The position numbers and the translations under genes are program-made. A stretch of 64,000 nucleotides of DNA from an uncultured Pseudomonadota bacterium (lineage in GTDB: Bacteria > Pseudomonadota > Gammaproteobacteria > Methylococcales > Methylomonadaceae), in contig CAIQDI010000024.1 of the NCBI GenBank assembly GCA_903870545.1, forward strand, positions 62,001 to 126,000, written 5' to 3'. This document shows positions 7,448 to 16,538 of this stretch, piece by piece; position 1 is the stretch's first letter, and each line of letters opens with the position of its first letter. The notes under the pieces were generated by a model. That model did not search any database. It was not told where the DNA came from and saw only the letters and a list, made by a program, of their open reading frames with translations.

Positions 7448-9175
7448 GTCAGCTAACGTAGCATTGGTTACGGTGCCAAAAGTTGACGCATTCGTAATTG
7501 TGCCGCTGATAATGGTTCCACCATCAACCACCGTTACACCATTAACAGTTGTCGTGCTAGCGTTTGCAATGGTCGCATTGGTTAGCGTGCCACGGGTTCG
7601 TCTGCCTTGTGTAGTAATATCAGTCGAATTGATTGTTGGATAATTTACATAATCGCCACTTTGAATACTGCCCCGCACGGCAGAACTTTTTACGGAATCC
7701 GTTCCCTCTGTAATCATGCCACTGGTAATGGTGCCACTAGTTGTTTTGCCGCCTGTGACATTTGTTGAATCGATGTGAACATTATTAAGCGTTACGCCCG
7801 TAAGCCTCACGCCAGTTGCATGACCTCTATCAATAACGGCTGTACTCAAATCCATCGTGCCGCCCGAACCTTTTTCACCATATTTAACGCTAGTATTTAC
7901 ATTGAAAGTGATGTTGCCATTTTCCGTTGTCGCATTGATGACGTTGGCACGTTTAACGGTCGCATTATTGATAGAGTTATTGCTCAAATCGCCATCCGGG
8001 CAAGTTGTAGGCGTTGCAAATACTTCATCCAGTAATAAAGTGGGCGCAACGGGGTTAGTAGGCGTGCAATTTGCAGGAAGTGTTTTTTCCAAATTAGTAC
8101 ACGCTACGGCGGCACATTTCCCTAAATAATAAGTGCTAGTTTCTGGCTTATTTTGAAACGCGCTGGAATCAATTTTTTTATTTACACCATTTTCGCAAAT
8201 GTTTGTTTGTGCAGTCGCGACACATCTGGTTACATTTTTACTATTTATCTCCGTTGTAGGAGGAATGGTTCTGGCATCGGGTGTAGTGACAGAGCCGCCA
8301 ATTCTACCGTCTGCGCCAATAGTTATGGCTCCTGACGCGGCACTGATATTCCCACCAACGTGAACATTGGCACCTAATGTAACTGCACCGACACCTGGGC
8401 CAGCTGAGACATTGCCACACATATCGCTATCTGCTCCAACTGTGATAGCTCCAACAGCGGTACTCACATTGCCACCGATGTGAGTGCTTGCTCCAATTGT
8501 GGCAGCACCCGCACCAGATCCTAAAGTAATGTCACCATCAATAACACTAGTTGCGCCGATGAGTACAGCTCCGACGGAAGTTCTGATATTCCCTTTAACG
8601 TGTGTACTTGCTCCGATAGTAGCTGCGCCGGCACCAGGTCCAAGAGTAAGCGAACCAACGGTACTACCTGCCCCAACATCAAGACCACCTGTTCCAGTCT
8701 TCATATTGCCGAGGTAAATTACATTTGCTCCAACATTGATTGCGCCAATGTTAGTGGTAAGCGAGCCGCTTCCGTGGCTATTCGCCCCAATGTCAATTGC
8801 AGCATCACTCGTCACATGTGCATTCAAAACCGCTCCTGGTGTCAATCCAATTGCCCCGACGCTATGAATGTACAAATCCTCGGCAGAGCCGTTTTCGTTA
8901 ATTTTGACATCTGCCCCACCGACAAGTGCGCCGTTAAGCCAAACTTTAGAAGGTGAACCGATAGCAAGCGTGTCGCCCGCCGCGAGTGGCAATGCCTCGC
9001 AAGTGTAATGAGTGTAACGATCACTCGGGGTGGCGGCTTGAGTTACATTACAATCAGCTGGTGGATTACTGGGAAAAATATAGTTCACTGCGTAAACGGG
9101 TAAGCTAGTAAAAAAAATAGCCGCGAATAGTGATAACGTTGCGCTGTGCTGTAGTGAATTTGACTTTTTTAACAT
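7358..9175 (-). CDS. Secreted beta-helix repeat protein, paralogue 1
   Basis: The start at 9175 gives a 605-residue protein with signal peptide (LSLFAAIFFTSLPVYA) and the same upstream sequence, gagaat-(c/g)-ccatg, as its paralogue. An N-terminal domain of about 100 residues is followed by repeats of 19 or 21 residues such as GAATIGASTHIGGNVSTAV and GAITVGADSDMCGNVSAG, which suit a right-handed beta-helix like that of bactofilins. A cysteine-containing linker (CENGVNKK, LGKCAAVACTN) leads to a second repetitive half with many NATI/NAST/SGTIT motifs, ending in LHGQLNWKEGIKR. A passenger or surface-fibre role is likely, but no family assignment is certain. A longer reading from 9328 would place 51 residues before the signal peptide and run into the paralogue, so it is rejected. 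Confidence 0.8.
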   Translation of the reverse strand: MLKKSNSLQHSATLSLFAAIFFTSLPVYAVNYIFPSNPPADCNVTQAATPSDRYTHYTCEALPLAAGDTLAIGSPSKVWLNGALVGGADVKINENGSAEDLYIHSVGAIGLTPGAVLNAHVTSDAAIDIGANSHGSGSLTTNIGAINVGANVIYLGNMKTGTGGLDVGAGSTVGSLTLGPGAGAATIGASTHVKGNIRTSVGAVLIGATSVIDGDITLGSGAGAATIGASTHIGGNVSTAVGAITVGADSDMCGNVSAGPGVGAVTLGANVHVGGNISAASGAITIGADGRIGGSVTTPDARTIPPTTEINSKNVTRCVATAQTNICENGVNKKIDSSAFQNKPETSTYYLGKCAAVACTNLEKTLPANCTPTNPVAPTLLLDEVFATPTTCPDGDLSNNSINNATVKRANVINATTENGNITFNVNTSVKYGEKGSGGTMDLSTAVIDRGHATGVRLTGVTLNNVHIDSTNVTGGKTTSGTITSGMITEGTDSVKSSAVRGSIQSGDYVNYPTINSTDITTQGRRTRGTLTNATIANASTTTVNGVTVVDGGTIISGTITNASTFGTVTNATLADATISNANSCFTSGTVGLHGQLNWKEGIKR

Positions 9176-9207
9176 GGGATTCTCGAAATTTAGAGTTTGG
9201 TTAGAGC

Positions 9208-9245
9208 AAAAAAGCCGCGTGTATTTTATGCTCGTTACGGCTTTT
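9208..9245 (-). terminator. Probable terminator between the two beta-helix genes
   Basis: On the minus strand the arms AAAAGCCG and CGGCTTTT enclose about 20 bases and are followed by TT. The hairpin lies just after the stop of the upstream paralogue, so the two genes may be separate transcription units. The loop is long, so the call is moderate. Confidence 0.5.
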
Positions 9246-9255
9246 ATGCGTGAGG

Positions 9256-9351
9256 CAAAAATTAACGTTTGATGCCTTCTTTCCAATTTAATTGACCGTG
9301 CAATCCCACCGTTCCACTGGTAAAACAACTGTTGGCATTTGAAATAGTCGC
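9256..9351. repeat. 96-bp near-perfect repeat, copy B
   Basis: This is the counterpart of 7352-7447 at the 3' end of the second beta-helix gene, with a single mismatch. Confidence 0.85.
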
Positions 9352-11286
9352 ATTCGTGAACGTCGCATTGGTCACGGTGCCAAATGTTGACGCATCTTTT
9401 ATCGTTTCAAAATTAGTAATTGTTCCACCATCAACCACCGTGACACCATTCACCGTTGTTGTATTCGCGTTTGTAATCGTCGCATTGGTTAGCGTGCCAC
9501 GGGTTTGTCTGCCTTGCGTGGTAACGTCACTAGCATTAGGTGTTGGATAGGTTATATAGTCGCCACTTTGAATAATGCCGCGCACGGCAGAACTTTTTAC
9601 GGAATCCGTTCCTTCTGTAATCATGCCACTGGTAAAGGTGCCACTAGTTGTCGTACCGCCTGTGACCTGGATAAAAGAATTCACTGCTGGGTTAATATAA
9701 ACGTTATTAAGCGTTACGCCCGTAAGCGTTACACCGGTCGCGCGTCCTTTATCAATAACCGCTGCACTTAAATCCATCGTGCCAACCTCAGCCTCTTTTT
9801 CGCCATATTTAATAACGCTTTTATTGATTAAATCGATAGTGCCATCTTTCGTGGTCGCATTCATGACGTTAGCGTGTTTAACGGTGGTATTATTGATGGA
9901 GTTGTTGCTCGGATCGCCAGCTGGACAAGTTGTCGCTGGTGTGGGTTCATTCGGCAATGATGCGGGTGCAACCGGTTTGGCGGGCGTGCAATTTGCGGGC
10001 AGTGTGTTTGCTGAATCGGTACACGCTACTACAGCACAGGTACCTAAATAGTAATGGCTACTTTCAATATTATTTTTAAAATCGACTTTTTTAATCTGTT
10101 TGGTGACACCATTTTCGCAAATGTTGGTGTCGCCGCCTGTGGATGGACAACCTGCAATCGGTGGTACGGTGACACCTCGTTGTAAAGCCTCACCCAACGT
10201 AATCGTACCGACCACAGCGGTTACTTGACCACCAAGAACGTTCGATGCGCCAATGGTGATGGGACCTTCCTGCGTACTGACACCGCCTTTACCACCGATT
10301 GTATTGGTTGCGCCCGTGGTGATAGGACCTACATTCGCCGCAATATCACCGCCAACTAATGTTCTTGCGCCTGTTCCCACGCCACCTGCCAAACTGCTGG
10401 TCATTGACCCACAAATTATGCTGTCTGCGCCACCGCCAATACCACCCGTAGCGGTGCTGATGGATCCGTTGACACGCACTCTTGCGCCGAATCCTACATC
10501 ACCGGTAAGTATAGTAGAGATAGGCCCCACCGTACAATCGGCACCCATTCCAATAACACCCGTCTTTGTGCTAACTTGACCAATAACAGTCACGCTAGCC
10601 GCCATATCGATAGCACCTACCAGTGTACTCATGACACTGCCAAGGACTTTGGTACCAAACGCAAGCGTAATCGCACCTGTTTTGCTGGTGACACTGCCAT
10701 CCACTACCGAATCCGCAGCGACGGTAATTGCTCCGACAACATTACTAGAGACGTTGCCATGAATATGACTGTTAGCAAAAATGGAAATCACACCTGTTTG
10801 CGTACTTATATCACCGTAAACGGTGGTATTGGTACCAGTTGTCACAACGCCTTCAGGGCTGGTGGATATTGATCCGTGAATAACCGAATCCGCCCCCATC
10901 ACAATGTAGCTATTACCTTCCAAATTGGCATTTATGATGAACGCAGAACCCATCTGAAGAGCGTCTTTGAATTTTAACGTGAGGTCAGTGGCGGATCCAC
11001 CTTGGTTAATTTTAAATCCGTCGCCCGCCAAAACAAATAAATTAAAGGTGATGGTGGTAGGAGATGATATATGTTCGATTGTGATGGTGTCACCGGCTGC
11101 AATGCTCAACTCGTTTGTACAAATGTAGTTACCGTTGCTACCAGAACACCCGGGTGGAAACTTAGCATCCGTGCCACTTGAAAACATGTAGTCGGTCGCA
11201 GCATGAGCGGGTAAGCCGGTCAGCAGTAACGCAGTAAGGAGCGATAATTTTACGCTGTGATTGAATGATCGTATTTTGTGCAACAT
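9262..11286 (-). CDS. Secreted beta-helix repeat protein, paralogue 2
   Basis: This 674-residue paralogue of the downstream gene has a signal peptide (LSLLTALLLTGLPAHA). The N-terminal domain (about 30-125) is only loosely related to that of its partner. About 12 repeat units of roughly 19-21 residues follow, for example GAITVAADSVVDGSVTSKT and GVIGMGADCTVGPISTI. The cysteine linker (CENGVTKQ, LGTCAVVACTD) and the C-terminal half, including SGTVGLHGQLNWKEGIKR, are nearly identical to the paralogue. The pattern is variable repeats joined to a conserved C-terminal half, expected for a surface protein whose C-terminus is an anchoring or export module; this is inference. No RTX motif or clear autotransporter barrel is seen. 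Confidence 0.82.
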   Translation of the reverse strand: MLHKIRSFNHSVKLSLLTALLLTGLPAHAATDYMFSSGTDAKFPPGCSGSNGNYICTNELSIAAGDTITIEHISSPTTITFNLFVLAGDGFKINQGGSATDLTLKFKDALQMGSAFIINANLEGNSYIVMGADSVIHGSISTSPEGVVTTGTNTTVYGDISTQTGVISIFANSHIHGNVSSNVVGAITVAADSVVDGSVTSKTGAITLAFGTKVLGSVMSTLVGAIDMAASVTVIGQVSTKTGVIGMGADCTVGPISTILTGDVGFGARVRVNGSISTATGGIGGGADSIICGSMTSSLAGGVGTGARTLVGGDIAANVGPITTGATNTIGGKGGVSTQEGPITIGASNVLGGQVTAVVGTITLGEALQRGVTVPPIAGCPSTGGDTNICENGVTKQIKKVDFKNNIESSHYYLGTCAVVACTDSANTLPANCTPAKPVAPASLPNEPTPATTCPAGDPSNNSINNTTVKHANVMNATTKDGTIDLINKSVIKYGEKEAEVGTMDLSAAVIDKGRATGVTLTGVTLNNVYINPAVNSFIQVTGGTTTSGTFTSGMITEGTDSVKSSAVRGIIQSGDYITYPTPNASDVTTQGRQTRGTLTNATITNANTTTVNGVTVVDGGTITNFETIKDASTFGTVTNATFTNATISNANSCFTSGTVGLHGQLNWKEGIKR

Positions 11287-11442
11287 GGCATTCTCGAAAT
11301 TTATAGGTCTAAAATTTCATGCTACACGTTATATTACGAGGCTTTTTTTTAAATCTGAAAATAAGACTTCTTTAAATCTTATGGCATTTATTTCAAATAT
11401 AAAAAATAAATAAAATCAATCTGTTATAAAAAAAATACAAAA

Positions 11443-12027
11443 TTACTGAGCTTCAAATAATCGATAGGCCACCTCTCCGGCGACTTTGCTTTTCAATAAT
11501 TGCCAACGTTTTGGCAAATTATCCACCGATAAAGTCGTTTCCGTTTCGACATAAATTTTTGCATAAGGCGCGAGCCACAAATTCTTTTCGAGCAACGCGC
11601 AACTTTGCGCGACCAATCCCAATCCAAATGGCGGATCAATAAATACAATATCAAATGGATTCGCAGGCGGTTTTGCCAAATACGCCAGCACGTCGGATTG
11701 CGTCATTTGAATTTGCGACGCGGCGAGTTTTTCGGCATTCCGTTTTAACGCGCCACACGCAGACACATTATTTTCAATTTGAATAACCGATTTTGCGCCA
11801 CGCGAAGCAGCTTCAAAACTCAACGCACCACTGCCGGCAAATAAATCCAAACATCGGCTGTTAAAAATATCCGACTGCAACCAATTGAACAGCGTTTCGC
11901 GCACCCGATTTGGTGTCGGACGCAAACCTTCCGCGTCGAGAACATCAATTTGCCGACTGCGCCATTGTCCGCCGATGATTTTCAAAGCTCCTCTTTTTGA
12001 AGAGGCATTAGGGATATTTTCTGTCAT
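11443..12027 (-). CDS. rsmD: 16S rRNA (guanine(966)-N(2))-methyltransferase RsmD
   Basis: It methylates N2 of G966 in 16S rRNA with S-adenosylmethionine. The 194-residue protein shows [14 protein letters not shown] near the N-terminus, the [15 protein letters not shown] helix, the SAM-binding [19 protein letters not shown], and the catalytic DPPFG motif in [10 protein letters not shown]. All are characteristic of RsmD. Its start overlaps the end of lolD by 4 bp (ATGA), so it is co-translated with the lipoprotein-export genes. Confidence 0.96.
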   Translation of the reverse strand: MTENIPNASSKRGALKIIGGQWRSRQIDVLDAEGLRPTPNRVRETLFNWLQSDIFNSRCLDLFAGSGALSFEAASRGAKSVIQIENNVSACGALKRNAEKLAASQIQMTQSDVLAYLAKPPANPFDIVFIDPPFGLGLVAQSCALLEKNLWLAPYAKIYVETETTLSVDNLPKRWQLLKSKVAGEVAYRLFEAQ

Positions 12028-12695
12028 GACAAAATAACTCCGTCTTCCATGTGTAAAACCTTTCCGAGTTTTGCGGCTAAATCGTGATCGTGTGTGACGA
12101 CCAAAAAACTTACCTGTAATTCTTGATTCAATTCCAACATCAATTGATAAACCGATTCAGCCGTTTTGCTGTCTAAATTCCCCGTAGGTTCGTCAGCTAA
12201 AACTAACGCGGGTCTGTTAATCAATGCTCGCGCAACCGCCGCGCGTTGACGTTCACCGCCCGAAATTTCACCCGGTTTATGTTCAATTCGATGCCCTAAA
12301 CCGACACGTTTTAATAATTCCGTCGCGCGAATTTGTGCGTTTTTCACCGATTCGCCACCAATCAACAACGGCATTGCGACATTTTCCAGCACGGTAAATT
12401 CACCCAACAAATGATGCGATTGGTAAATAAAACCGAGCGATTGATTGCGTAATCGCGCCAATTTCGCACCGCTGACTTCGTTTAATTTTACGCCATTCAA
12501 AATGACTTCGCCGCTCGTGGCTTTATCCAAACCGCCGAGCAAATGGAGTAACGTACTTTTTCCTGAACCCGACGCGCCCATAATCGCCACGCGCTCGCCG
12601 ACGGTAATTTCTAAATCCACGCCTTTCAATACTTCAACGTCTAAATCGCCGTAACGCTTCACCAAGTTTTTACATTCCAAAATGAGCTTACTCAT
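12024..12695 (-). CDS. lolD: Lipoprotein-releasing ABC transporter ATPase LolD
   Basis: It powers release of lipoproteins from the inner membrane to the carrier LolA. The 223 residues contain the Walker A motif [10 protein letters not shown], the Q-loop in [13 protein letters not shown], the ABC signature ISGGERQR, Walker [13 protein letters not shown], and the H-loop [17 protein letters not shown] with the following EFTALENV-like segment (here [11 protein letters not shown]) is the LolD-type pattern. The start lies 8 bp inside the permease gene. The periplasmic partner lolA is also in this window, near 40.4 kb. Confidence 0.95.
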   Translation of the reverse strand: MSKLILECKNLVKRYGDLDVEVLKGVDLEITVGERVAIMGASGSGKSTLLHLLGGLDKATSGEVILNGVKLNEVSGAKLARLRNQSLGFIYQSHHLLGEFTVLENVAMPLLIGGESVKNAQIRATELLKRVGLGHRIEHKPGEISGGERQRAAVARALINRPALVLADEPTGNLDSKTAESVYQLMLELNQELQVSFLVVTHDHDLAAKLGKVLHMEDGVILS

Positions 12696-13935
12696 AACGT
12701 AACACCTCCGCTGGATTGATTTTCGCGGCTTGCCACGCAGGGTAAATCGTCGCTAATAAAGATAAGAAAAACGCCATGCCGGCAATCGAATAAACGTCTG
12801 TCCAAACCAATTTCGACGGCAATTCGCTAATGTAATACACGTCCGCCGCCATGAATTGAACGTGAAATAATTTTTCAATCGCTGGCACAATCGTTTCGAC
12901 ATTTAACGCCAAAATGATGCCAAAAACCGTGCCGAAAACGGTGCCTACCGCGCCAATAATCGCGCCTAAAACCATGAAAATTCCCATCACGGCGGGCGAC
13001 GTTAAACCCTGCGTTTTTAGAATGGCAATATCGCCGCGTTTATCTGTGACCACCATCACCAGCGTTGACACAATATTGAACGCTGCCACCGCCACAATCA
13101 GCAACAAAATAATAAACATCACGGTTTTTTCAGTTTGAATCGCACGGAAGAAATTGCTGTGCGCGACTGTCCAATCGCTGACGTAATAATTATTGTAAAG
13201 AGCTTTTGATAATTCGTGCGTGATTTGTGGCGCGTTGAATAAATCGTCTAATTTGATTCGTAAACCCGAAACGGCGTTTTCTAAACGGAACAATTTTGCC
13301 GCGTCGTCGAGATGAATTAACGCCATGTTTCTGTCGTATTCGTACATGCCGACTTGGAATGTGCCGATAATGGTGAAACGGCGCATGCGTGGCACAACAC
13401 CCGCAGGCGTTGAATTCACTTGTGGGCTAATGACGGTGATTTTGTCGCCCACCGCCACGCCTAAATAATTTGCCAATTCCGCGCCCAAAATAATGCCGTA
13501 TTCGCCCGCCACTAAATCGGTCAATTTGCCGACTTTCATTTTTGTGGCAACTTCGGACACTTTCGCTTCGTTTTCTGGCAAAATTCCGCTCAACATTGTG
13601 CCGCTCACGCGCCGGTCGGCGTTAATCATGACTTGCCCATTGATAAACGGCGCAGTTCCTTGAATGTGCGGATAATCAACCAATCGCTGGTCTAATTCCT
13701 GCCAATTATCGAGCTGCCCCGATTGACCGGTCACGGTGGCGTGTGAAGTCATGCCCAAAATGCGTTCGCGCAATTCGGCTTCAAAACCGTTCATCACCGA
13801 AAGCACCGTAATCAATGCCGTGACACCTAACGCGATGCCTAAAACGGAAGTCAGGGTAATGAATGAAATAAACTGCGTACGACGTTTGGCACGGGTGTAA
13901 CGCAAGCCAATGTAAAAAATAAGAGGTTTAAACAT
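12688..13935 (-). CDS. lolC: Lipoprotein-releasing ABC transporter permease (LolC/E/F type)
   Basis: This 415-residue inner-membrane protein has the family's arrangement: one N-terminal membrane helix ([20 protein letters not shown]), a large periplasmic domain (about 45-270) and three C-terminal membrane helices. The stretch [21 protein letters not shown] is diagnostic of the LolC/LolE family. Only one permease gene lies at this locus, whereas enteric bacteria encode LolC and LolE; a homodimeric LolF-like system is therefore plausible, although a second gene could lie elsewhere. It is followed by lolD with an 8-bp overlap. Confidence 0.93.
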   Translation of the reverse strand: MFKPLIFYIGLRYTRAKRRTQFISFITLTSVLGIALGVTALITVLSVMNGFEAELRERILGMTSHATVTGQSGQLDNWQELDQRLVDYPHIQGTAPFINGQVMINADRRVSGTMLSGILPENEAKVSEVATKMKVGKLTDLVAGEYGIILGAELANYLGVAVGDKITVISPQVNSTPAGVVPRMRRFTIIGTFQVGMYEYDRNMALIHLDDAAKLFRLENAVSGLRIKLDDLFNAPQITHELSKALYNNYYVSDWTVAHSNFFRAIQTEKTVMFIILLLIVAVAAFNIVSTLVMVVTDKRGDIAILKTQGLTSPAVMGIFMVLGAIIGAVGTVFGTVFGIILALNVETIVPAIEKLFHVQFMAADVYYISELPSKLVWTDVYSIAGMAFFLSLLATIYPAWQAAKINPAEVLRYE

Positions 13936-13956
13936 GAATGATTTTTTTAAGAGAAG

Positions 13957-14388
13957 TTAGGCTTTCGGTTTGCGGCACGCGCCACAAAAACCGTAAAGAT
14001 AAAAATTGTGGTCGGTCAGTTCATAACCTAGGCGTTCGGCGATTTCACGCTGACGAATTTCAATCAATTCGTCTTGAAATTCATCGACTTTACCGCATTT
14101 TACACACACCAAATGGTCGTGATGTCCGCCGTTGTCGAGTTCAAAAACGGAATTGCCGCTTTCAAAATGGTGGCGAGTGACTAAACCCGCCGCTTCAAAT
14201 TGAGTTAAAACACGATAAACGGTCGCTAATCCAATGTCTTCATTTTCACTCAATAAAATTTTGTAGAGTTTTTCAGCTGAAAAATGACGATTATGAATCT
14301 GCTTTTCTAAAATTTGTAGAATTTTCACGCGCGGAACGGTAACTTTTAAGCCCGCGTTTTTGAGATCGACGTTTTCTTGATTTTGCAC
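13957..14388 (-). CDS. fur: Ferric uptake regulator Fur
   Basis: This iron-responsive repressor has 143 residues. The winged helix occupies about residues 10-85 (GLKVTVPRVKILQIL, then DIGLATVYRVLTQFEAAGLV). The metal-binding dimerisation domain contains HHDHLVCVKCGKV and a C-terminal CGAC pair, as expected for structural zinc and regulatory metal sites. The protein is close to the E. coli length. It precedes the lolC-lolD-rsmD series on the same strand with 21 bp between genes, so co-transcription is possible. Confidence 0.96.
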   Translation of the reverse strand: MQNQENVDLKNAGLKVTVPRVKILQILEKQIHNRHFSAEKLYKILLSENEDIGLATVYRVLTQFEAAGLVTRHHFESGNSVFELDNGGHHDHLVCVKCGKVDEFQDELIEIRQREIAERLGYELTDHNFYLYGFCGACRKPKA

Positions 14389-14573
14389 AGTTGCATACTC
14401 GGAATAAGTTTGATTTTCGGCTATTGTAACGTTTTTTTAAACCTAAGCGCATGACTGTTTGATTCGTTCATGTCTCAATAAATGTGTGGCGCACGGGTGA
14501 TACCGACGATAAAAACAGAATCAAAAACGCGAAACCTGTAAAATCGCGTTTTATTTTTAAACTGGAGAAAATC

Positions 14574-15125
14574 GTGTTTAGAGGCACAACCATTCTTTCG
14601 GTACGCCGAGGAGATAAAGTCGTTATTGGTGGCGACGGACAAGTGACGATGGGCAATACCGTCATGAAGGGCAACGCTCGCAAAGTACGTCGTTTGTATC
14701 ACGACAAAGTGATTGCCGGTTTTGCCGGCGCGACGGCGGATGCGTTCACGTTATTTGAACATTTTGAAGGCAAGCTCGAAAAACATCGGGGAAATTTAAC
14801 TCGTGCGGCAGTGGAAATGGCGAAAGATTGGCGTACCGACCGAGCGTTACGCAAATTGGAAGCTCTTTTAACAATTGCCGATTCTAAAACGTCGCTAATT
14901 ATTTCTGGCACCGGCGATGTGATTGAACCGGAATCCGAATTTGATTTAATGGCGATTGGTTCCGGCGGTTCATTTGCTCAAGCGGCGGCGCGGGCGTTGT
15001 TGGAAAATACCGATTTAAGTGCGCGTGAAATTGTTGAGCGTTCACTCAATATCGCTGCCGACATTTGCATTTACACCAACCATAATTTGCGTATCGAAGA
15101 ACTCGACGTTGAACCTAAAGAGTAA
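14574..15125 (+). CDS. hslV: ATP-dependent protease peptidase subunit HslV
   Basis: It is the proteolytic core of the HslUV (ClpYQ) heat-shock protease. The GTG at 14574 is chosen because GGAG stands seven bases upstream and the product then begins with a short leader, FRG, followed by [19 protein letters not shown]; the first Thr after the leader is the N-terminal nucleophile after processing. A longer frame from 14484 would add 30 residues not found in the family. Other family marks are [15 protein letters not shown] and [14 protein letters not shown]. Length is 183 residues. hslU follows after 7 bp. Confidence 0.94.
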   Translation: MFRGTTILSVRRGDKVVIGGDGQVTMGNTVMKGNARKVRRLYHDKVIAGFAGATADAFTLFEHFEGKLEKHRGNLTRAAVEMAKDWRTDRALRKLEALLTIADSKTSLIISGTGDVIEPESEFDLMAIGSGGSFAQAAARALLENTDLSAREIVERSLNIAADICIYTNHNLRIEELDVEPKE

Positions 15126-15132
15126 AAAATTT

Positions 15133-16464
15133 ATGACACAAATGACACCCAAAGAAATTGTCAGTGAATTAGACAAACACATTGTTGGACAAGGAAGCGC
15201 GAAGCGTTCCGTGGCGATTGCGTTGCGAAATCGGTGGCGTAGACAACAAATCACCGGCACGTTGCACGATGAAATTACGCCGAAAAACATTTTGATGATT
15301 GGGCCAACGGGCGTGGGCAAAACAGAAATTGCCCGTCGTTTGGCGAAGCTCGCCAATGCGCCATTCATTAAAATTGAAGCGACGAAATTTACCGAAGTCG
15401 GTTATGTCGGGCGTGACGTGGAATCCATCATTCGTGATTTGGTGGATACCGCTGTCAATATGACGCGCCAAACTGAAATGGAAAAAATGAAAACCGAAGC
15501 GGCGAATGCAGCTGAAGAGCGTATTTTGGACATTTTGATTCCGCGTGCAGAAGGCTGGTCGTCGGATGATTCGCCAAACGGTGACGCGACGCGCGAAAAA
15601 ATGCGATTGAAATTGCGACATGGCGATTTGAACGACAAAGAAATTGAAGTCGATGTGCAAATCGGCGCGATTGGCGTTGAAATCATGGCTCCGCCGGGCA
15701 TGGAAGAAATGACCAGCCAATTGCAAGGCATGTTTCAAAGCATGGGACGCGAAAAAACCAAGTCCCGCAAAATGAAAATCAGCAAAGCATTGCAGGTTTT
15801 GCAAGAAGAAGAAGCTGAAAAATTAGTCAACGAAGACGATATTCGTTTGCGAGCGGTTGACGCGGTGGAACAAAATGGCATTGTATTTTTAGACGAAATC
15901 GACAAAATTTGTAAACGTTCTGAACACGGTGGCGGCGGTGGCGAAGTGTCGCGCGAAGGCGTGCAACGTGATTTGTTGCCGTTGGTCGAAGGTAGCACCG
16001 TCAGTACAAAATACGGCGCGATTAAAACCGATCACATTTTATTTATTGCGTCGGGCGCGTTTCATGTCGCCAAACCGTCGGATTTAATCCCTGAATTACA
16101 AGGGCGTTTTCCGATTCGCGTGGAATTGAGCGCGTTATCAGCGGATGATTTTGTGCGAATTTTGACCGAGCCAAATGCGTCGCTAACTGAACAATATACA
16201 GCGTTGCTGGCAACCGAAGGCGTAGATTTGACCTTTGCCGAAGACGGCATTAAACGCATTGCGGAAATGGGTTGGCAAGTAAATGAAACCACCGAAAACA
16301 TTGGCGCACGTCGTTTGCACACGATGTTAGAAAAATTGTTGGAAGAAATTTCATTTGAAGCATCGGATGTGGATGACAAAAAAGTTGTGGTCGATGCGGC
16401 GTATGTGAATAAATATCTGGGTGAATTGGTCGAAGATGAAGATTTAAGCCGATACATTTTGTAA
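15133..16464 (+). CDS. hslU: ATP-dependent protease ATPase subunit HslU
   Basis: This AAA+ unfoldase feeds HslV. The ATG at 15133 gives 443 residues, the same as E. coli HslU, beginning [20 protein letters not shown]; the frame is open further upstream within hslV but that extension is not homologous. Walker A is GPTGVGKTE, Walker B is VFLDEIDKI, and the sensor region includes GRFPIRVEL. The intermediate I-domain (about 110-240) is present. The extreme C-terminus [10 protein letters not shown] is the tail that docks into HslV. A strong terminator follows. Confidence 0.97.
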   Translation: MTQMTPKEIVSELDKHIVGQGSAKRSVAIALRNRWRRQQITGTLHDEITPKNILMIGPTGVGKTEIARRLAKLANAPFIKIEATKFTEVGYVGRDVESIIRDLVDTAVNMTRQTEMEKMKTEAANAAEERILDILIPRAEGWSSDDSPNGDATREKMRLKLRHGDLNDKEIEVDVQIGAIGVEIMAPPGMEEMTSQLQGMFQSMGREKTKSRKMKISKALQVLQEEEAEKLVNEDDIRLRAVDAVEQNGIVFLDEIDKICKRSEHGGGGGEVSREGVQRDLLPLVEGSTVSTKYGAIKTDHILFIASGAFHVAKPSDLIPELQGRFPIRVELSALSADDFVRILTEPNASLTEQYTALLATEGVDLTFAEDGIKRIAEMGWQVNETTENIGARRLHTMLEKLLEEISFEASDVDDKKVVVDAAYVNKYLGELVEDEDLSRYIL

Positions 16465-16477
16465 TTTTGAACGCAAC

Positions 16478-16519
16478 AAAAAGCCCTCGTTCAGATTGTC
16501 TGAACGAGGGCTTTTTAGT
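16478..16519. terminator. Bidirectional rho-independent terminator
   Basis: The arms aaaaagccctcgttcag (16478-16494) and ctgaacgagggcttttt (16500-16516) pair perfectly. The hairpin serves the convergent hslU and dnaK genes. Confidence 0.95.
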
Positions 16520-16538
16520 TTAAAGCGAAATTAGATTT

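Noticed and set aside
9176-9328. Extension of the first beta-helix protein by 51 residues
   Set aside because: It would precede a clear signal peptide and overlap the 3' end of the paralogue; the ATG at 9175 shares its upstream context with the paralogue start.
7428-10872. Plus-strand ORFs opposite the two beta-helix genes
   Set aside because: They mirror the repetitive minus-strand coding sequence and have biased Val/Pro/Ala composition; the minus frames have signal peptides and conserved ends.
14484-14573. Longer HslV N-terminus
   Set aside because: HslV requires a Thr close to its N-terminus; the GTG at 14574 with GGAG upstream gives the correct processing context.
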